A stretch of 21,020 bases of DNA from Flavobacteriaceae bacterium (GCA_947461915.1 CANHNG010000002.1:1-21020); one strand, 5' to 3'; shown: positions 6,825 through 16,023, numbered from the stretch's first letter. Translations and numbers: made by a program. The notes: generated by a model not told the origin, from the sequence alone.

Positions 6825-7618
6825 TGACTTACGAAGGTGTTCTTTCTAAAATGCAAACCGAATTTGGCCAACCCATTCAATACTATTTGGTTTTTGAAAA
6901 TAGTTTTTTGAATCTAAATCAATTGCTTAACAAAAATGTCGAAATTTCTTTTCAGGGATATCAATGTTTAAATTGTGGCAAAAAGAAAAAAATATTTCGC
7001 CAAGGATTTTGTTATGATTGTTTTTATTCTAGTCCAGCGGTTGGGGATTGGATCATGAAACCCGAATTAAGCACAGCGCATTTGGGTATTCAGGATCGGG
7101 ATTTAGCGTATGAAGAAAAAGTGCAATTGCAACCGCACATAGTTTATTTGGCATTATCCAGCGAAGTAAAAGTGGGCGTAACTCGAAAAACGCAAGTGCC
7201 CACAAGATGGATTGATCAAGGCGCAACACAAGCGATTTCTATTGTTGAAGTTCCTAATCGCTATCTTGCAGGAATTACCGAAGTGGCGTTGAAAAATCAT
7301 TATGCCGATAAAACCAATTGGCGTAAAATGCTTCAAAATGACGTAGAACAAGTAGATTTAATCGCCGAAAGATTGAAAGTCGAGAACCTAATTCCGGCCG
7401 AAGTGCAGGAATATTTTCATTCGCAACAAAATGATTTATACGAAATGAATTTCCCGGTATTAGACTATCCAAAAAAAATAAACAGTTTAAGTTTAGAAAA
7501 AACACCTACTTTTCAAGGCAAACTTACCGGAATAAAAGGGCAATATCTTATTTTTGAAGATGGCACCGTTTTTAATGTCCGCAGCTCCGAAGGCTATGTG
7601 GTAAGGATAGAGGTATAA
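6824..7618 (+). CDS. DUF2797 domain protein with a four-cysteine zinc-binding motif
   Basis: The function is not established. The 264-residue protein has an N-terminal beta-rich part and a probable zinc site of four cysteines, C48, C51, C63 and C66, in two CxxC pairs. The family core follows: VYLALSS at about 107-113, VKVGVTR at 115-121 and RWIDQGA at 128-134, then a segment ending in DKTNWRKML. The order Y-L-A, K-V-G-V-T-R, R-W is reminiscent of the GIY-YIG nuclease fold. That is my inference and the catalytic residues are not obvious. No signal peptide or membrane segment is visible. The start is the ATG that immediately follows the TCTAAAA repeats. The gene is convergent with the AsmA-like gene. 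Confidence 0.8.
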   Translation: MTYEGVLSKMQTEFGQPIQYYLVFENSFLNLNQLLNKNVEISFQGYQCLNCGKKKKIFRQGFCYDCFYSSPAVGDWIMKPELSTAHLGIQDRDLAYEEKVQLQPHIVYLALSSEVKVGVTRKTQVPTRWIDQGATQAISIVEVPNRYLAGITEVALKNHYADKTNWRKMLQNDVEQVDLIAERLKVENLIPAEVQEYFHSQQNDLYEMNFPVLDYPKKINSLSLEKTPTFQGKLTGIKGQYLIFEDGTVFNVRSSEGYVVRIEV

Positions 7619-7645
7619 AAACGCCTATTTTGTCATCGCGAGCGA

Positions 7646-7657
7646 CGGATTAATCCG
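7646..7657. repeat. REP-like palindrome between convergent genes
   Basis: CGGATTAATCCG is a perfect 12-base palindrome. It sits in a locally GC-richer stretch, about 7632-7668, beginning TGTCATCGCGAGCGA. This resembles the dispersed GTCATTGCGAG-type intergenic repeats common in Bacteroidetes. No T-run follows, so it is not a standard terminator, although it lies between two genes pointing at each other. Confidence 0.55.
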
Positions 7658-7712
7658 ATAACGAGATAGACAAACAAGATTTCTAAAGTAAATTATGGAT
7701 TTTTGTGTTTTT

Positions 7713-10283
7713 TTACTTTTTCTTGAACAAACTATTTATTAAATCACTTGCTTTTGCTTTTATATCTTCTTTTTGTGTTCCAGTTTTAGTGGTGTCACTT
7801 GATTTTTTCATGTTTTTAGTAATCAAATCCGTCAATGCTGAAGTTCCTTGTTTTACCAATTTTTCTTTTTGTTGTTTTACTAATTGATTGGTTAAATTTG
7901 AAACCGCACTTCTCATGTCCGTTGAAATTTTCGGGCTACTAAAACTCCCTGTTAATAAAGCATTTATTGGAATGTTGTCTAATTTTGCAACGTCGGCTGG
8001 GGATAATTTTGAAAGAAAAGCATTGGCTTCAGCCCCGAGATATTTGGCTGGGACATCAAACTTCACATTGTAATTCATGTTTTGGTCAAAACCGTGGCTT
8101 CCGCCAATAGTTGCATTGATTCCATTGTATTTGATGTCAAATGGTTTCACGTTTACCTTTCCGTCTTTGAAGGAAAGTGCCGCCTTCACATCATTTAAAT
8201 TGAGTTTACTCAAATCCAAAAACTTGACATTGGTACCCAAAGAGGTCAGTAAGGTTGAATTTTTGGCATTTACGGTAGTGGAAAGAAGTTGTCCCAATAA
8301 ATCCCCAGAAAGCGATTTTAGATCAGGAGTTAGCGCCATGGCGTCAAGATTTCCGTTTAGTTTGATGGTTGAATTGAGTTTTCCGTTAATGATTCCAGCA
8401 ATCGGAGCTATTTTTTTTAGCATTTCCAGTTGGGTGAAGGATTGTGAAATGTCAACTTCGTTCAATCCTAAATTCATATTGAATGTTGGCGTTTTTCCTT
8501 TGGTGGAAACGGCTCCATTTACGGCGATTGTTCCTCCAAAAATAGAAGTTTTTACGTTTTCCAAGCTCACTTTTTCATCTTTGACAATCAATTTTCCTGA
8601 AACGTCTTTCATAGTCAAATTATCGTAAAAAACGGTTTTCGCTTTGGCGGTAAGCGTACAATTCAAAAAAGCTGGAATTTTCATGGCTTCGGTTTTTTGG
8701 GTCGCTGTAGTAGTTTTTTTACCAGTTGTCATAAAGTCATTTATTGCTAATTGATTGGAATTCATATTAAAATTCCCTTTCAGTTCTTGATTCTTGAACA
8801 TAAAACCATAAAAATTATCCAAAACCCCAGTCACGCTAAGGTCACTTTTTCCGGTCGTCGCATTAAATTGTTTCAAGTTGACTTGACTTGGATTGAACTG
8901 AACTAAAGCATTGCTAATAGTAATCGTTTTTCCATTTTCGTCCGCATATTTAAAGCCAGACAAGCTCATTGTTCCCGAATTATTAATGTTTTGATATTGG
9001 CTTTTTTCAACTGATTGCATATCGAATTTGGTGGTTACATCAGCTTTTAAAATTCCAGATAAAGGTTTTTCTAATTTTACGGGATAGGCTTTTGATAAAT
9101 TCCCTAGATTGATTGTTCCTTTCAAAACGGCATCTACCAAAGCATTTTGGGTAACATTTTTAATATTGGCTTTGGCATTGAAAATATCCTGATCTATTGC
9201 AAAAGACAATTTGTCAAGATTGACGTAGGTATCGTTCAAAACTCCAGTTTCATTGATTATTTTGGTGTCAATTTTTATGTTTCGAACAGATTTTGGAAAA
9301 TTTGGATATTGGAACGAAGCGTTGTTAGAAGCGATTTCAATATTGAATTTCGGCACCGTTTTGTCCGAATACAATCCTTTGGCAAATCCTACAACAGTGA
9401 ATTCGCCTGCCGTTTTTACACCCTCTAAACTCGAAGTATAAGCTGAAGGCACAAGTCCTAAGAAGTTTTTGAACGAGGCAGTGGGCGTTTTGAATTTCAA
9501 ATCATACTCTTGCCCAGCATCAACCATTCGGATAAATCCGTCAAATTCTAATGGTAATTGATTAATTAGCGCTTTGTTTTCCTTGAAAGTGTATCTACTC
9601 TTCTCTAAATCAATCCCTAAAACCGCATCCAAAGTCAAGGAGACATTTTTCATGTAACTCACCTTGCCCATCTCGAGAGAGATTTTCGCGGTCGATTTTG
9701 TACTTAAATCCAATTGTTGGACCGAAAAATCTCCAGTTCCTTCGTGGTTCAAGCTATCGATTGTCATTTTTATTTTTGAACTTTCGTCAAAATAGCGAAA
9801 GGTATAATTTTCGATTTTATAATTTTGTATTCTCAAAGCCAATGGCTTGCCTTTGCTATCATCTTCCTTCTTTTCGTCTTTCAACGCGATATCAAAATTC
9901 CCAATCCCGTCTTTATTAAAAATGATGTTGATCAATCCATTTTTAGACGAAATCCCTTCAATAGTCATAGGTTCGTTTTTTTTCTTAAAAAGTTCCTTAA
10001 TTGACAGTTGCAAGTTCAATTCGCCTAGTGAGATCAGCGTATCGCCTTCAAATGGCGCTTTGTTGATAATGAGTAATTTGTCTAAAGTCACATTGGCATT
10101 GGGGAAATTTTTAAACAGACTCAAATCGGCATTGCCAAAAGTTACTTTGGCATCCACACTCTCGTTGATGGTTTGGGCTATTTTGGCTTTTATTTCGTCT
10201 TTAAAAAAATAGGGGATTACAAACAGGGTTGCGGAAAACAGTACAATTAGAACTCCAACAATTTTTATAATTTTTTTTATCAT
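7713..10283 (-). CDS. AsmA family envelope protein
   Basis: AsmA-like proteins are large, membrane-anchored, beta-rich proteins. Family members are thought to affect outer-membrane assembly or to carry phospholipids between the membranes. The protein has 856 residues from the ATG at 10283 (MIKKIIKIVGVLIVLFSATL), which opens with a basic N-terminus and one membrane segment of about 20 residues. The rest is repetitive beta-strand sequence, with an AsmA-like C-terminal region at roughly 550-800 (for example SIFGGTIAVNGAVS and GGSHGFDQNMNYNVKFDVPA). A longer reading from a TTG at 10313 would overlap the sppA end and places polar residues before the anchor, so I reject it. The gene starts 10 bases after the sppA stop, indicating co-transcription. 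The C-terminal tail is Lys/Thr-rich and of low complexity. Confidence 0.85.
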   Translation of the reverse strand: MIKKIIKIVGVLIVLFSATLFVIPYFFKDEIKAKIAQTINESVDAKVTFGNADLSLFKNFPNANVTLDKLLIINKAPFEGDTLISLGELNLQLSIKELFKKKNEPMTIEGISSKNGLINIIFNKDGIGNFDIALKDEKKEDDSKGKPLALRIQNYKIENYTFRYFDESSKIKMTIDSLNHEGTGDFSVQQLDLSTKSTAKISLEMGKVSYMKNVSLTLDAVLGIDLEKSRYTFKENKALINQLPLEFDGFIRMVDAGQEYDLKFKTPTASFKNFLGLVPSAYTSSLEGVKTAGEFTVVGFAKGLYSDKTVPKFNIEIASNNASFQYPNFPKSVRNIKIDTKIINETGVLNDTYVNLDKLSFAIDQDIFNAKANIKNVTQNALVDAVLKGTINLGNLSKAYPVKLEKPLSGILKADVTTKFDMQSVEKSQYQNINNSGTMSLSGFKYADENGKTITISNALVQFNPSQVNLKQFNATTGKSDLSVTGVLDNFYGFMFKNQELKGNFNMNSNQLAINDFMTTGKKTTTATQKTEAMKIPAFLNCTLTAKAKTVFYDNLTMKDVSGKLIVKDEKVSLENVKTSIFGGTIAVNGAVSTKGKTPTFNMNLGLNEVDISQSFTQLEMLKKIAPIAGIINGKLNSTIKLNGNLDAMALTPDLKSLSGDLLGQLLSTTVNAKNSTLLTSLGTNVKFLDLSKLNLNDVKAALSFKDGKVNVKPFDIKYNGINATIGGSHGFDQNMNYNVKFDVPAKYLGAEANAFLSKLSPADVAKLDNIPINALLTGSFSSPKISTDMRSAVSNLTNQLVKQQKEKLVKQGTSALTDLITKNMKKSSDTTKTGTQKEDIKAKASDLINSLFKKK

Positions 10284-10293
10284 TATATTGGTT

Positions 10294-12054
10294 TTATTGA
10301 ATAGTAATTTCAAAAGGCAACATGGCTTGAACTCCTTTTTGAGATTGAATTGTTTTTATTTGATGCATTATTTTATACGTTTCCTCGCCTAGTTCTTCTT
10401 TAATAAAGGATTCTTTAGATTTTGCAAATGGTAAATGTTCAAAGATGTCATCAATATTTTTTTCGAATTCTGGGAAGTTTTGTGTGTTGTAATTTTTTAT
10501 TTTGGCCAGTGTTGCAGCCTCCCGAATGGCATCATCTATTCCTCCAATTTTATCTACAAGCCCAATTTTTTTCGCTTCTGAACCAGACCAAACCCTACCT
10601 TGTGCGATGGAATCTACTTGGGCAAAGGTCATTTTTCTTCCTTGGGCCACATGGGTTACAAAGGTTTTATAAATATGCTCGACACCTTCAAGCGTAATGG
10701 CTTTGAACTTTTCGTCCAGTGGTAAAAACGGACTATAGTCCGCTGCATTTTCATGCGTTTTTACTTGTTCTGAGTGCAAGCCAATTTTGGTTGCTAAAGG
10801 AGCAAAGTTGGGCAGCATACCAAAAACTCCGATAGAACCGGTAATGGTATTGTTTTCGGCAAAAATTGTAGTGGCATTACACGCAATATAATAACCGCCG
10901 GAAGCAGCGTAATTTCCCATAGAAACTACCACGGGCTTCACTTTTTTGGTTAATTCGATTTCCCTCCAAATCAAATCTGACGTCAATGCACTTCCCCCCG
11001 GACTGTTGATACGAAGTACTACAGCTTTTACATTTTTATCTTTTCTGGCTTCTGATAAAGAGCGACGCATGGCGCCTTCGCCAATCACATCAACGTCACC
11101 TTCACCACTTTTGATTTGGCCTTGCGCATATATAATCGCAATTTTGTCCTTGGCGTCGCTGTCAATAGAAATTGTTGTTATTTTTCTAGCGTAATCGACA
11201 AGACTTACTTTGTTGTAATCTTTATCATTATCTATTTTTAAGGCTTTTTTGATGGCATTATGATAAACGTCTTCATAGGCTATAAAGTCAACCAATCTTT
11301 GTGTTTTTGCCATTTCAGGAGTTCGGGCGAGAAGACCATTGGCAATTTCGTTCAATTTAGCTACGGAAATTTTTCTGCTTTTGGATATGTCCGCTGTGAT
11401 GGAATTCCAAACCGAATTCAATAAGGCCGAAATTTGTTCCCTGTTGGCATCGCTCATTTTGTTTTCTAGAAAAGGCTCCACCGCACTTTTGTATTTACCG
11501 TGGCGGATGACTTCCATTTTGACTCCTGATTTATCCTCAAAGTCCTTGAAATACATTACTTCGGCGGATAATCCTTTAAAATCCATTTCTCCAACGGGGT
11601 TTAAATAAATGGTATTGGCAACGGAATTTAAATAATATTCCTTTTGTGAAAAAGAATTAGCATAAGCCATAACAAATTTCCCAGATTTTTTAAAGTATTC
11701 CAAGGCATCACGCAAGGCTTTTCTTTGTGCCATTCCCAATTCTGATTCGTTATTTAAAATAGAGATTCCTTTGATGTCGCCGTCTGTTTTTGCTTTTCCG
11801 ATGGCATTGATAATATCTACAAGTCCAACTCTTTCTCCATCAGTTAGAATGGTCATCCACGGGTCTTTGTATTTACCGGCATAATCGTTTTTAATATGTT
11901 CCAAATCCAATTCGATTATTGAATTGCTTTTTACTTCTACGATTTCGGCATCACCGCCAAAAATGGTTGCAATTATCACTATTCCAAAAAAGCACAACAT
12001 AAAAAAAACAAATAAACCCACAATGGTCGCCAAAACATTTCCTAAAAATTTCAT
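10294..12054 (-). CDS. sppA: Signal peptide peptidase SppA, 67K type
   Basis: SppA is a membrane-anchored serine protease (family S49) that degrades signal peptides left in the membrane after secretion. The 586-residue length fits the long form, in which two tandem S49 domains each contribute one catalytic residue. An N-terminal membrane segment covers about residues 8-33. The first domain carries the likely general base K189, in HGKYKSAVEPF. The second carries the nucleophile S385, in GNYAASGGYYIA, preceded by RINSPGGSA at about 348-356. Both catalytic residues are present, so the enzyme should be active. It is transcribed ahead of the AsmA-like gene, a plausible envelope-maintenance pair. 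The upstream region holds two possible -7 boxes on the minus strand, TAAATTTG at 12097-12104 and TATATTTG at 12145-12152. Confidence 0.93.
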   Translation of the reverse strand: MKFLGNVLATIVGLFVFFMLCFFGIVIIATIFGGDAEIVEVKSNSIIELDLEHIKNDYAGKYKDPWMTILTDGERVGLVDIINAIGKAKTDGDIKGISILNNESELGMAQRKALRDALEYFKKSGKFVMAYANSFSQKEYYLNSVANTIYLNPVGEMDFKGLSAEVMYFKDFEDKSGVKMEVIRHGKYKSAVEPFLENKMSDANREQISALLNSVWNSITADISKSRKISVAKLNEIANGLLARTPEMAKTQRLVDFIAYEDVYHNAIKKALKIDNDKDYNKVSLVDYARKITTISIDSDAKDKIAIIYAQGQIKSGEGDVDVIGEGAMRRSLSEARKDKNVKAVVLRINSPGGSALTSDLIWREIELTKKVKPVVVSMGNYAASGGYYIACNATTIFAENNTITGSIGVFGMLPNFAPLATKIGLHSEQVKTHENAADYSPFLPLDEKFKAITLEGVEHIYKTFVTHVAQGRKMTFAQVDSIAQGRVWSGSEAKKIGLVDKIGGIDDAIREAATLAKIKNYNTQNFPEFEKNIDDIFEHLPFAKSKESFIKEELGEETYKIMHQIKTIQSQKGVQAMLPFEITIQ

Positions 12055-12144
12055 AATTATACTTTTTTATAAGTTGTAAAAGGGATTGAAACAGTACAAA
12101 TTTAAGGTTAAATTTCTTTAAAAATTAGTTTTTAAAACGCATTA

Positions 12145-12152
12145 CAAATATA
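12145..12152 (-). promoter_or_regulatory. Candidate -7 box for sppA-asmA
   Basis: On the minus strand the sequence reads TATATTTG, a full match to TAnnTTTG, about 90 bases before the sppA ATG. A second match (TAAATTTG, 12097-12104) lies closer to the gene. Neither has a clear TTG at the right distance, so which one is used cannot be decided by eye. Confidence 0.4.
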
Positions 12153-12190
12153 GTTCTATTCTAAAATTGTTTTGTTAATTTGTGGTTAAT

Positions 12191-13327
12191 ATGAAATCAC
12201 AACATCAGGTCGTTTTATCTTTAGGCAGTAATCAAGGCAATCGTCTCCTAAACATTCAGTATTGCCTTGAATTGACACATCAGGAAATCGGAACGATAAT
12301 CAAAGTTTCAAAGTTATATGAAACACCTTCTTGGGGTTTTGATAGCGACGCGTTTTATAATTGCGCTTTGGTTATTCATACTTTTGCTTCCGCAGATAAA
12401 ATTTTATCCCAAATTTTGAAGATTGAAACCCAATTAGGTCGTGTTCGAGGCGATTCATTGGAATATCAATCTCGAATCATTGATATTGATTTGATTGCGT
12501 TTGATGAGGTAATTATTGACACTGAAAATCTGCAAATTCCACATCCATTAATGCAAAATAGACGATTTGTTTTGTTGCCTATGTTGGACTTGAATCTAGA
12601 CTGGGTACATCCGGTTCTTCAGAAAAACATAGCAGAATTACTTGAAATAACACCGGACCAAAGCATTTGCACCCTAATCCAAGATATAGAAAATCCATTG
12701 GATAGCATTCCCTTGGAGCAATTTAATTACATTGCCTTTGAAGGAAATATCGGGGCAGGAAAAACCACTTTAACGACCAGAATTGCCGAAGATTTTAATG
12801 CCAAAACGGTATTAGAGCGTTTTGCGGACAATCCTTTTTTGCCCAAATTTTATGAAGATGAAAACCGCTATGCGTTTACGCTTGAAATGTCTTTTCTTGC
12901 TGATAGGTACAAACAACTTTCGGATGATTTGGCTCAATTTGATTTGTTTAAAGAATTTATCGTGGCCGATTACCATATTTTTAAATCCTTAATTTTTGCC
13001 AAAATTACCCTGACCGAAGATGAATATCGACTGTATCGCATCTTGTTTGATATCATTAATAGGGAAATGCCTAAACCGGATTTATACATCTATTTATACC
13101 AAAATTCAGAAAGATTGTTGCAAAACATCAAGAAAAGAGGCAGGAGCTATGAACAGAAAATACCTTTGGATTATCTAGACAAAATCAATAGTGGTTATTT
13201 AGATTATATCAAATCACAAACCGAATTGAATGTACTGATTATTGATGTTTCTAATAGGGATTTTGTAAAAAATCAGGAAGATTATGTTTTTGTTTTGGAA
13301 GAAATCCAAAGAAAAATATTAAAATAA
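12191..13327 (+). CDS. folK: Fusion: HPPK (FolK) + deoxynucleoside kinase
   Basis: The N-terminal domain (about residues 1-160) is 6-hydroxymethyl-7,8-dihydropterin pyrophosphokinase, which primes the pterin for joining to p-aminobenzoate in folate synthesis. It shows LGSNQGNR (11-18), SRIIDIDLI (94-102, with R95, D98 and D100) and IPHPLMQNRRFVLLP (116-130). The C-terminal domain (about 175-378) is a deoxynucleoside kinase of the dGK/dAK type. It has the P-loop GNIGAGKTT (185-193), LERFADNPFL (208-217), DRY (238-240) and a lid-like KKRGRSYEQ (314-322). There is no stop or frameshift between the domains. I use the ATG at 12191; a GTG at 12182 would add three residues. FolK-kinase fusions are, to my knowledge, found in Bacteroidetes. 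The nucleoside preference cannot be read from sequence alone. Confidence 0.92.
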   Translation: MKSQHQVVLSLGSNQGNRLLNIQYCLELTHQEIGTIIKVSKLYETPSWGFDSDAFYNCALVIHTFASADKILSQILKIETQLGRVRGDSLEYQSRIIDIDLIAFDEVIIDTENLQIPHPLMQNRRFVLLPMLDLNLDWVHPVLQKNIAELLEITPDQSICTLIQDIENPLDSIPLEQFNYIAFEGNIGAGKTTLTTRIAEDFNAKTVLERFADNPFLPKFYEDENRYAFTLEMSFLADRYKQLSDDLAQFDLFKEFIVADYHIFKSLIFAKITLTEDEYRLYRILFDIINREMPKPDLYIYLYQNSERLLQNIKKRGRSYEQKIPLDYLDKINSGYLDYIKSQTELNVLIIDVSNRDFVKNQEDYVFVLEEIQRKILK

Positions 13328-13342
13328 TAGTACTACTTTAAT

Positions 13343-15430
13343 TTACCTTTTTAGAGAGAAATGACCTCTTTTTTCGGGAGTGGTTTCATCTATTTTTAAA
13401 ACATACCAGTAATCATCAGCAGGTAAAGGATATTTATTAAACATTCCGTCCCAGGTTGTTTGGATTGTGTTTAAGACTGATATTAATTTTCCGTATCGGT
13501 CAAAAATACTTACTTGGGCTTGGGGATAATTTGTTAACCCTTTTATTTCCCAAAAATCATTATAATTGTCACCGTTTGGCGTGAAAAATCCGGGAACAAT
13601 CAAAATGATAAATGTCTTACTGTCATTACTGCATAAATTGATTTCTCTTACATAGGCTGTTTGCAATCCGCTAGGCAAATTAAAAAACACATTCGAACTT
13701 TGATAATTAATTCCGTCAACCGAATATTCAAAATAGACTTCTTCTTCTTTTAAATAAATCACGACCTTAGTTACATTGACAACAACACGATCTATTTCAG
13801 GAATTTTGTACTCTATAACAGTAATTTTTTTTCTGCTGGTACAATTCTCTGGAGCCGGACTTGTAACATCCACAGTGTAAATTCCCGAAGTTGATATTGT
13901 AATTGTTTGTGTTGTTCCTCCGGTTGACCACAAATATAACATCCCAGGAACGCCAGCGTCTAGTATTGAAGTACTTGATTTACACTTAGTGACTTCTTGA
14001 TCTGTAACTACTGGAGGTGTGTAAACAAAAACATTGACAGGAATTCGTATTCCATTGCTGCATCCATTATTAAAGGCTTCAGCATAATAAGTTGAATTTG
14101 CTGTTAGATTTGGAGTTGTAAAACTTGTCCCTGTTGCTAAAATACTTCCTCCTGTTGAGTTTGCATACCAATTTATAATTCCAACGTTGGAATTTGCTTG
14201 AAGCGTTACAGTTCCAGAACCGCATTTGGAAATTGGAGTAATTGGCGAAGTAATATTTGGGATTGTATTTACATTTGCTATAATTGGAATTCTGTTCGGA
14301 CATCCATAATCCACATAATAAGTTGTGGTTGTGTTTATTAATGGAGTGGTATAATTATCGACGGTTCCTAAAGATGTCCCTCCTGCTGAGACGTCATACC
14401 AATCTATTGTCCCAGTTGTAGTACTTGCTTGAAGTGAAAATATTCCTGAACCACAAACAGAAGCTGGAGTATTCACAGTAATTTGAGACATTGTCATTTT
14501 AGTACTTGCGGAAATTTTAATAGCGTCAACATCCCCTGGTATGATTCCTCCGTATTCTACAATATAGCCTTGAGAAGCATAGAGACCTCCTCCTCCGACA
14601 TCGGGTAAATCATTCCAAGAGCCGGAAATTCCAACTCCAGGTGCGGTTACGTGTGCATAGTTTTCAATGCTATGAGGTCTTATTACTCCATCGCTGTCTT
14701 GAAAAACACCATTGTTTGGCTCCCCAGTATTCCAATTTGTATAAGTCATTATCGTTCCTATTTCAGGACCTGTGACCCATTTCCAAACACTTTCACTTGT
14801 CGCATCACTTCCCCCAATCCAACCATTTCCAGGGGCTTGTGCTCCGGCTAATTGAGCTTCATCTGCAGCTGTTAGGGTTGCTAAATAGCCTTGTAAACCA
14901 TAATAATTTTTTGTTTCTGCGGCTGTTTTTGCATCTGTCCAAGTGATTCCAGGAAAGGGAACATATTCGTAAAAATGTTTGTTCCTGGGCAAATAACTCA
15001 ATTGTCCCGTTCCTAGATTAATGGAAAAAGTTCTAGTTCCTGACGGCGAAGCTGAGGAAGTGTTGAATTTGACATCGGCAATGGAAGCTTCAAAATCGGC
15101 ATAAGGAACATTGCTCCCGGTTGAGGTGTATAATTGTAGTTTACCTTCCGATGGAATCCAGTTAAATGAAATTGTTGGATGAGTGCCTGTAAGTATTAAT
15201 AGGTCTTGTCCGAAAATATAACCCGAGGAGATTTGTATACTAACCGCATCGGTGGTTAGCTTATTGGGGTCAGGTAATATTGTTATAGTTTGTACAATAT
15301 TTAAAGAGGTTCCGGGGCAATAAATTTGATTTCCGGTTGCTTTAATTACAGGAGGGTTAATTGCATAAATTGACTTCGGAAAGAAGAATAATGGGATTAA
15401 AATTAGTTTAAAAATAACATAATTTTTCAT
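13343..15430 (-). CDS. Secreted C-type lectin-like protein with type B T9SS sorting domain
   Basis: This is a cell-surface or secreted protein of unknown ligand. The 695 residues begin with a signal peptide (MKNYVIFKLILIPLFFFPKSIYA). Next comes a beta-rich region, about 25-150. A C-type lectin-like domain covers about 152-294 and carries EPN at 237-239 and WND at 272-274, the pair that in classical lectins binds Ca2+ and mannose-type sugars. Three Ig-like repeats of about 80 residues follow (about 320-390, 398-468 and 475-540), the first two sharing W-Y, TTP and TYY positions. The C-terminus, about 613-695, is the gliding-motility-associated type B sorting domain (PGFFTPNGDNYNDFW, then FDRYGKLI and W-DG). 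Such a domain directs export by the type IX secretion system. It starts 30 bases after the methyltransferase stop. A partner PorP/SprF-like protein is not adjacent. Confidence 0.9.
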   Translation of the reverse strand: MKNYVIFKLILIPLFFFPKSIYAINPPVIKATGNQIYCPGTSLNIVQTITILPDPNKLTTDAVSIQISSGYIFGQDLLILTGTHPTISFNWIPSEGKLQLYTSTGSNVPYADFEASIADVKFNTSSASPSGTRTFSINLGTGQLSYLPRNKHFYEYVPFPGITWTDAKTAAETKNYYGLQGYLATLTAADEAQLAGAQAPGNGWIGGSDATSESVWKWVTGPEIGTIMTYTNWNTGEPNNGVFQDSDGVIRPHSIENYAHVTAPGVGISGSWNDLPDVGGGGLYASQGYIVEYGGIIPGDVDAIKISASTKMTMSQITVNTPASVCGSGIFSLQASTTTGTIDWYDVSAGGTSLGTVDNYTTPLINTTTTYYVDYGCPNRIPIIANVNTIPNITSPITPISKCGSGTVTLQANSNVGIINWYANSTGGSILATGTSFTTPNLTANSTYYAEAFNNGCSNGIRIPVNVFVYTPPVVTDQEVTKCKSSTSILDAGVPGMLYLWSTGGTTQTITISTSGIYTVDVTSPAPENCTSRKKITVIEYKIPEIDRVVVNVTKVVIYLKEEEVYFEYSVDGINYQSSNVFFNLPSGLQTAYVREINLCSNDSKTFIILIVPGFFTPNGDNYNDFWEIKGLTNYPQAQVSIFDRYGKLISVLNTIQTTWDGMFNKYPLPADDYWYVLKIDETTPEKRGHFSLKR

Positions 15431-15460
15431 TCTATAAAAGTACTGATTTTTGCCTTTTTT

Positions 15461-15997
15461 TTATTTTACCCAATTCAATTTTTGAAATAAGTCCCAAACC
15501 ACAATCCCTGCACTTACTGAAATATTTAAAGAATGCTTCGTTCCCAACTGAGGAATTTCGATGCAGCCATCACATAATGCTACTGCATCTTGGGACACTC
15601 CATAGACTTCGTTGCCAAAAACCAAGGCATATTTTTTGTTATTTGCCACTTTAAAATTTTGAAGAAAAACGGCGCTTTCTACCTGTTCGATGGCAAGAAC
15701 CATAATGCCTTCTTTTTTTAAATTTTCGATAACTTCAAGAACATTATTATTGTGTTCCCAAGTTACAGTCTCTGTCGCTCCAAGTGCTGTTTTGTGAATT
15801 TCTTTATTTGGAGGAGTGGCGGTGATCCCACACAAAACAATTTTTTCGATTAAAAAGGCATCCGCCGTTCTAAATACCGACCCAATGTTATGCAAACTCC
15901 TGATGTCATCCAGGATTAAAATAAGTGGTGTTTTTTCGGACTGTTTAAAAGATTCTATTGACTTTCTTTCGAGTTCGCTGTTTTCCAGTTTTCTCAT
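15461..15997 (-). CDS. SpoU/TrmH-family RNA 2'-O-methyltransferase
   Basis: Members of this family methylate the ribose 2'-OH of tRNA or rRNA using S-adenosylmethionine bound in a deep trefoil knot. All three family motifs are visible in the 178 residues. Motif 1 is HNIGSVFRTADAF (36-48) with the conserved Asn and Arg, motif 2 is LVFGNEVYGV (125-134), and motif 3 is IPQLGTKHSLNISVSAGI (148-165). There is no N-terminal L30e-like substrate-binding domain, so it resembles the short TrmH/TrmL-type enzymes. The exact target nucleotide is not deducible. The ATG at 15997 is the natural start. It lies between the DUF1573 gene, which has its own terminator, and the T9SS protein gene 30 bases downstream. 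Confidence 0.9.
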   Translation of the reverse strand: MRKLENSELERKSIESFKQSEKTPLILILDDIRSLHNIGSVFRTADAFLIEKIVLCGITATPPNKEIHKTALGATETVTWEHNNNVLEVIENLKKEGIMVLAIEQVESAVFLQNFKVANNKKYALVFGNEVYGVSQDAVALCDGCIEIPQLGTKHSLNISVSAGIVVWDLFQKLNWVK

Positions 15998-16023
15998 GTT
16001 AATTCAAGACATTAATTATAAAA

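Noticed and set aside
8077..8628. Plus-strand frame of 183 codons antisense to the AsmA-like gene
   Set aside because: It is a shadow of the real minus-strand gene. The product lacks any recognisable domain, and the minus-strand protein is intact with a clear membrane anchor.
10284..10313. Ten-residue N-terminal extension of the AsmA-like protein from a TTG codon
   Set aside because: It overlaps the sppA end and puts polar residues before an ideal N-terminal anchor that begins at the ATG at 10283.
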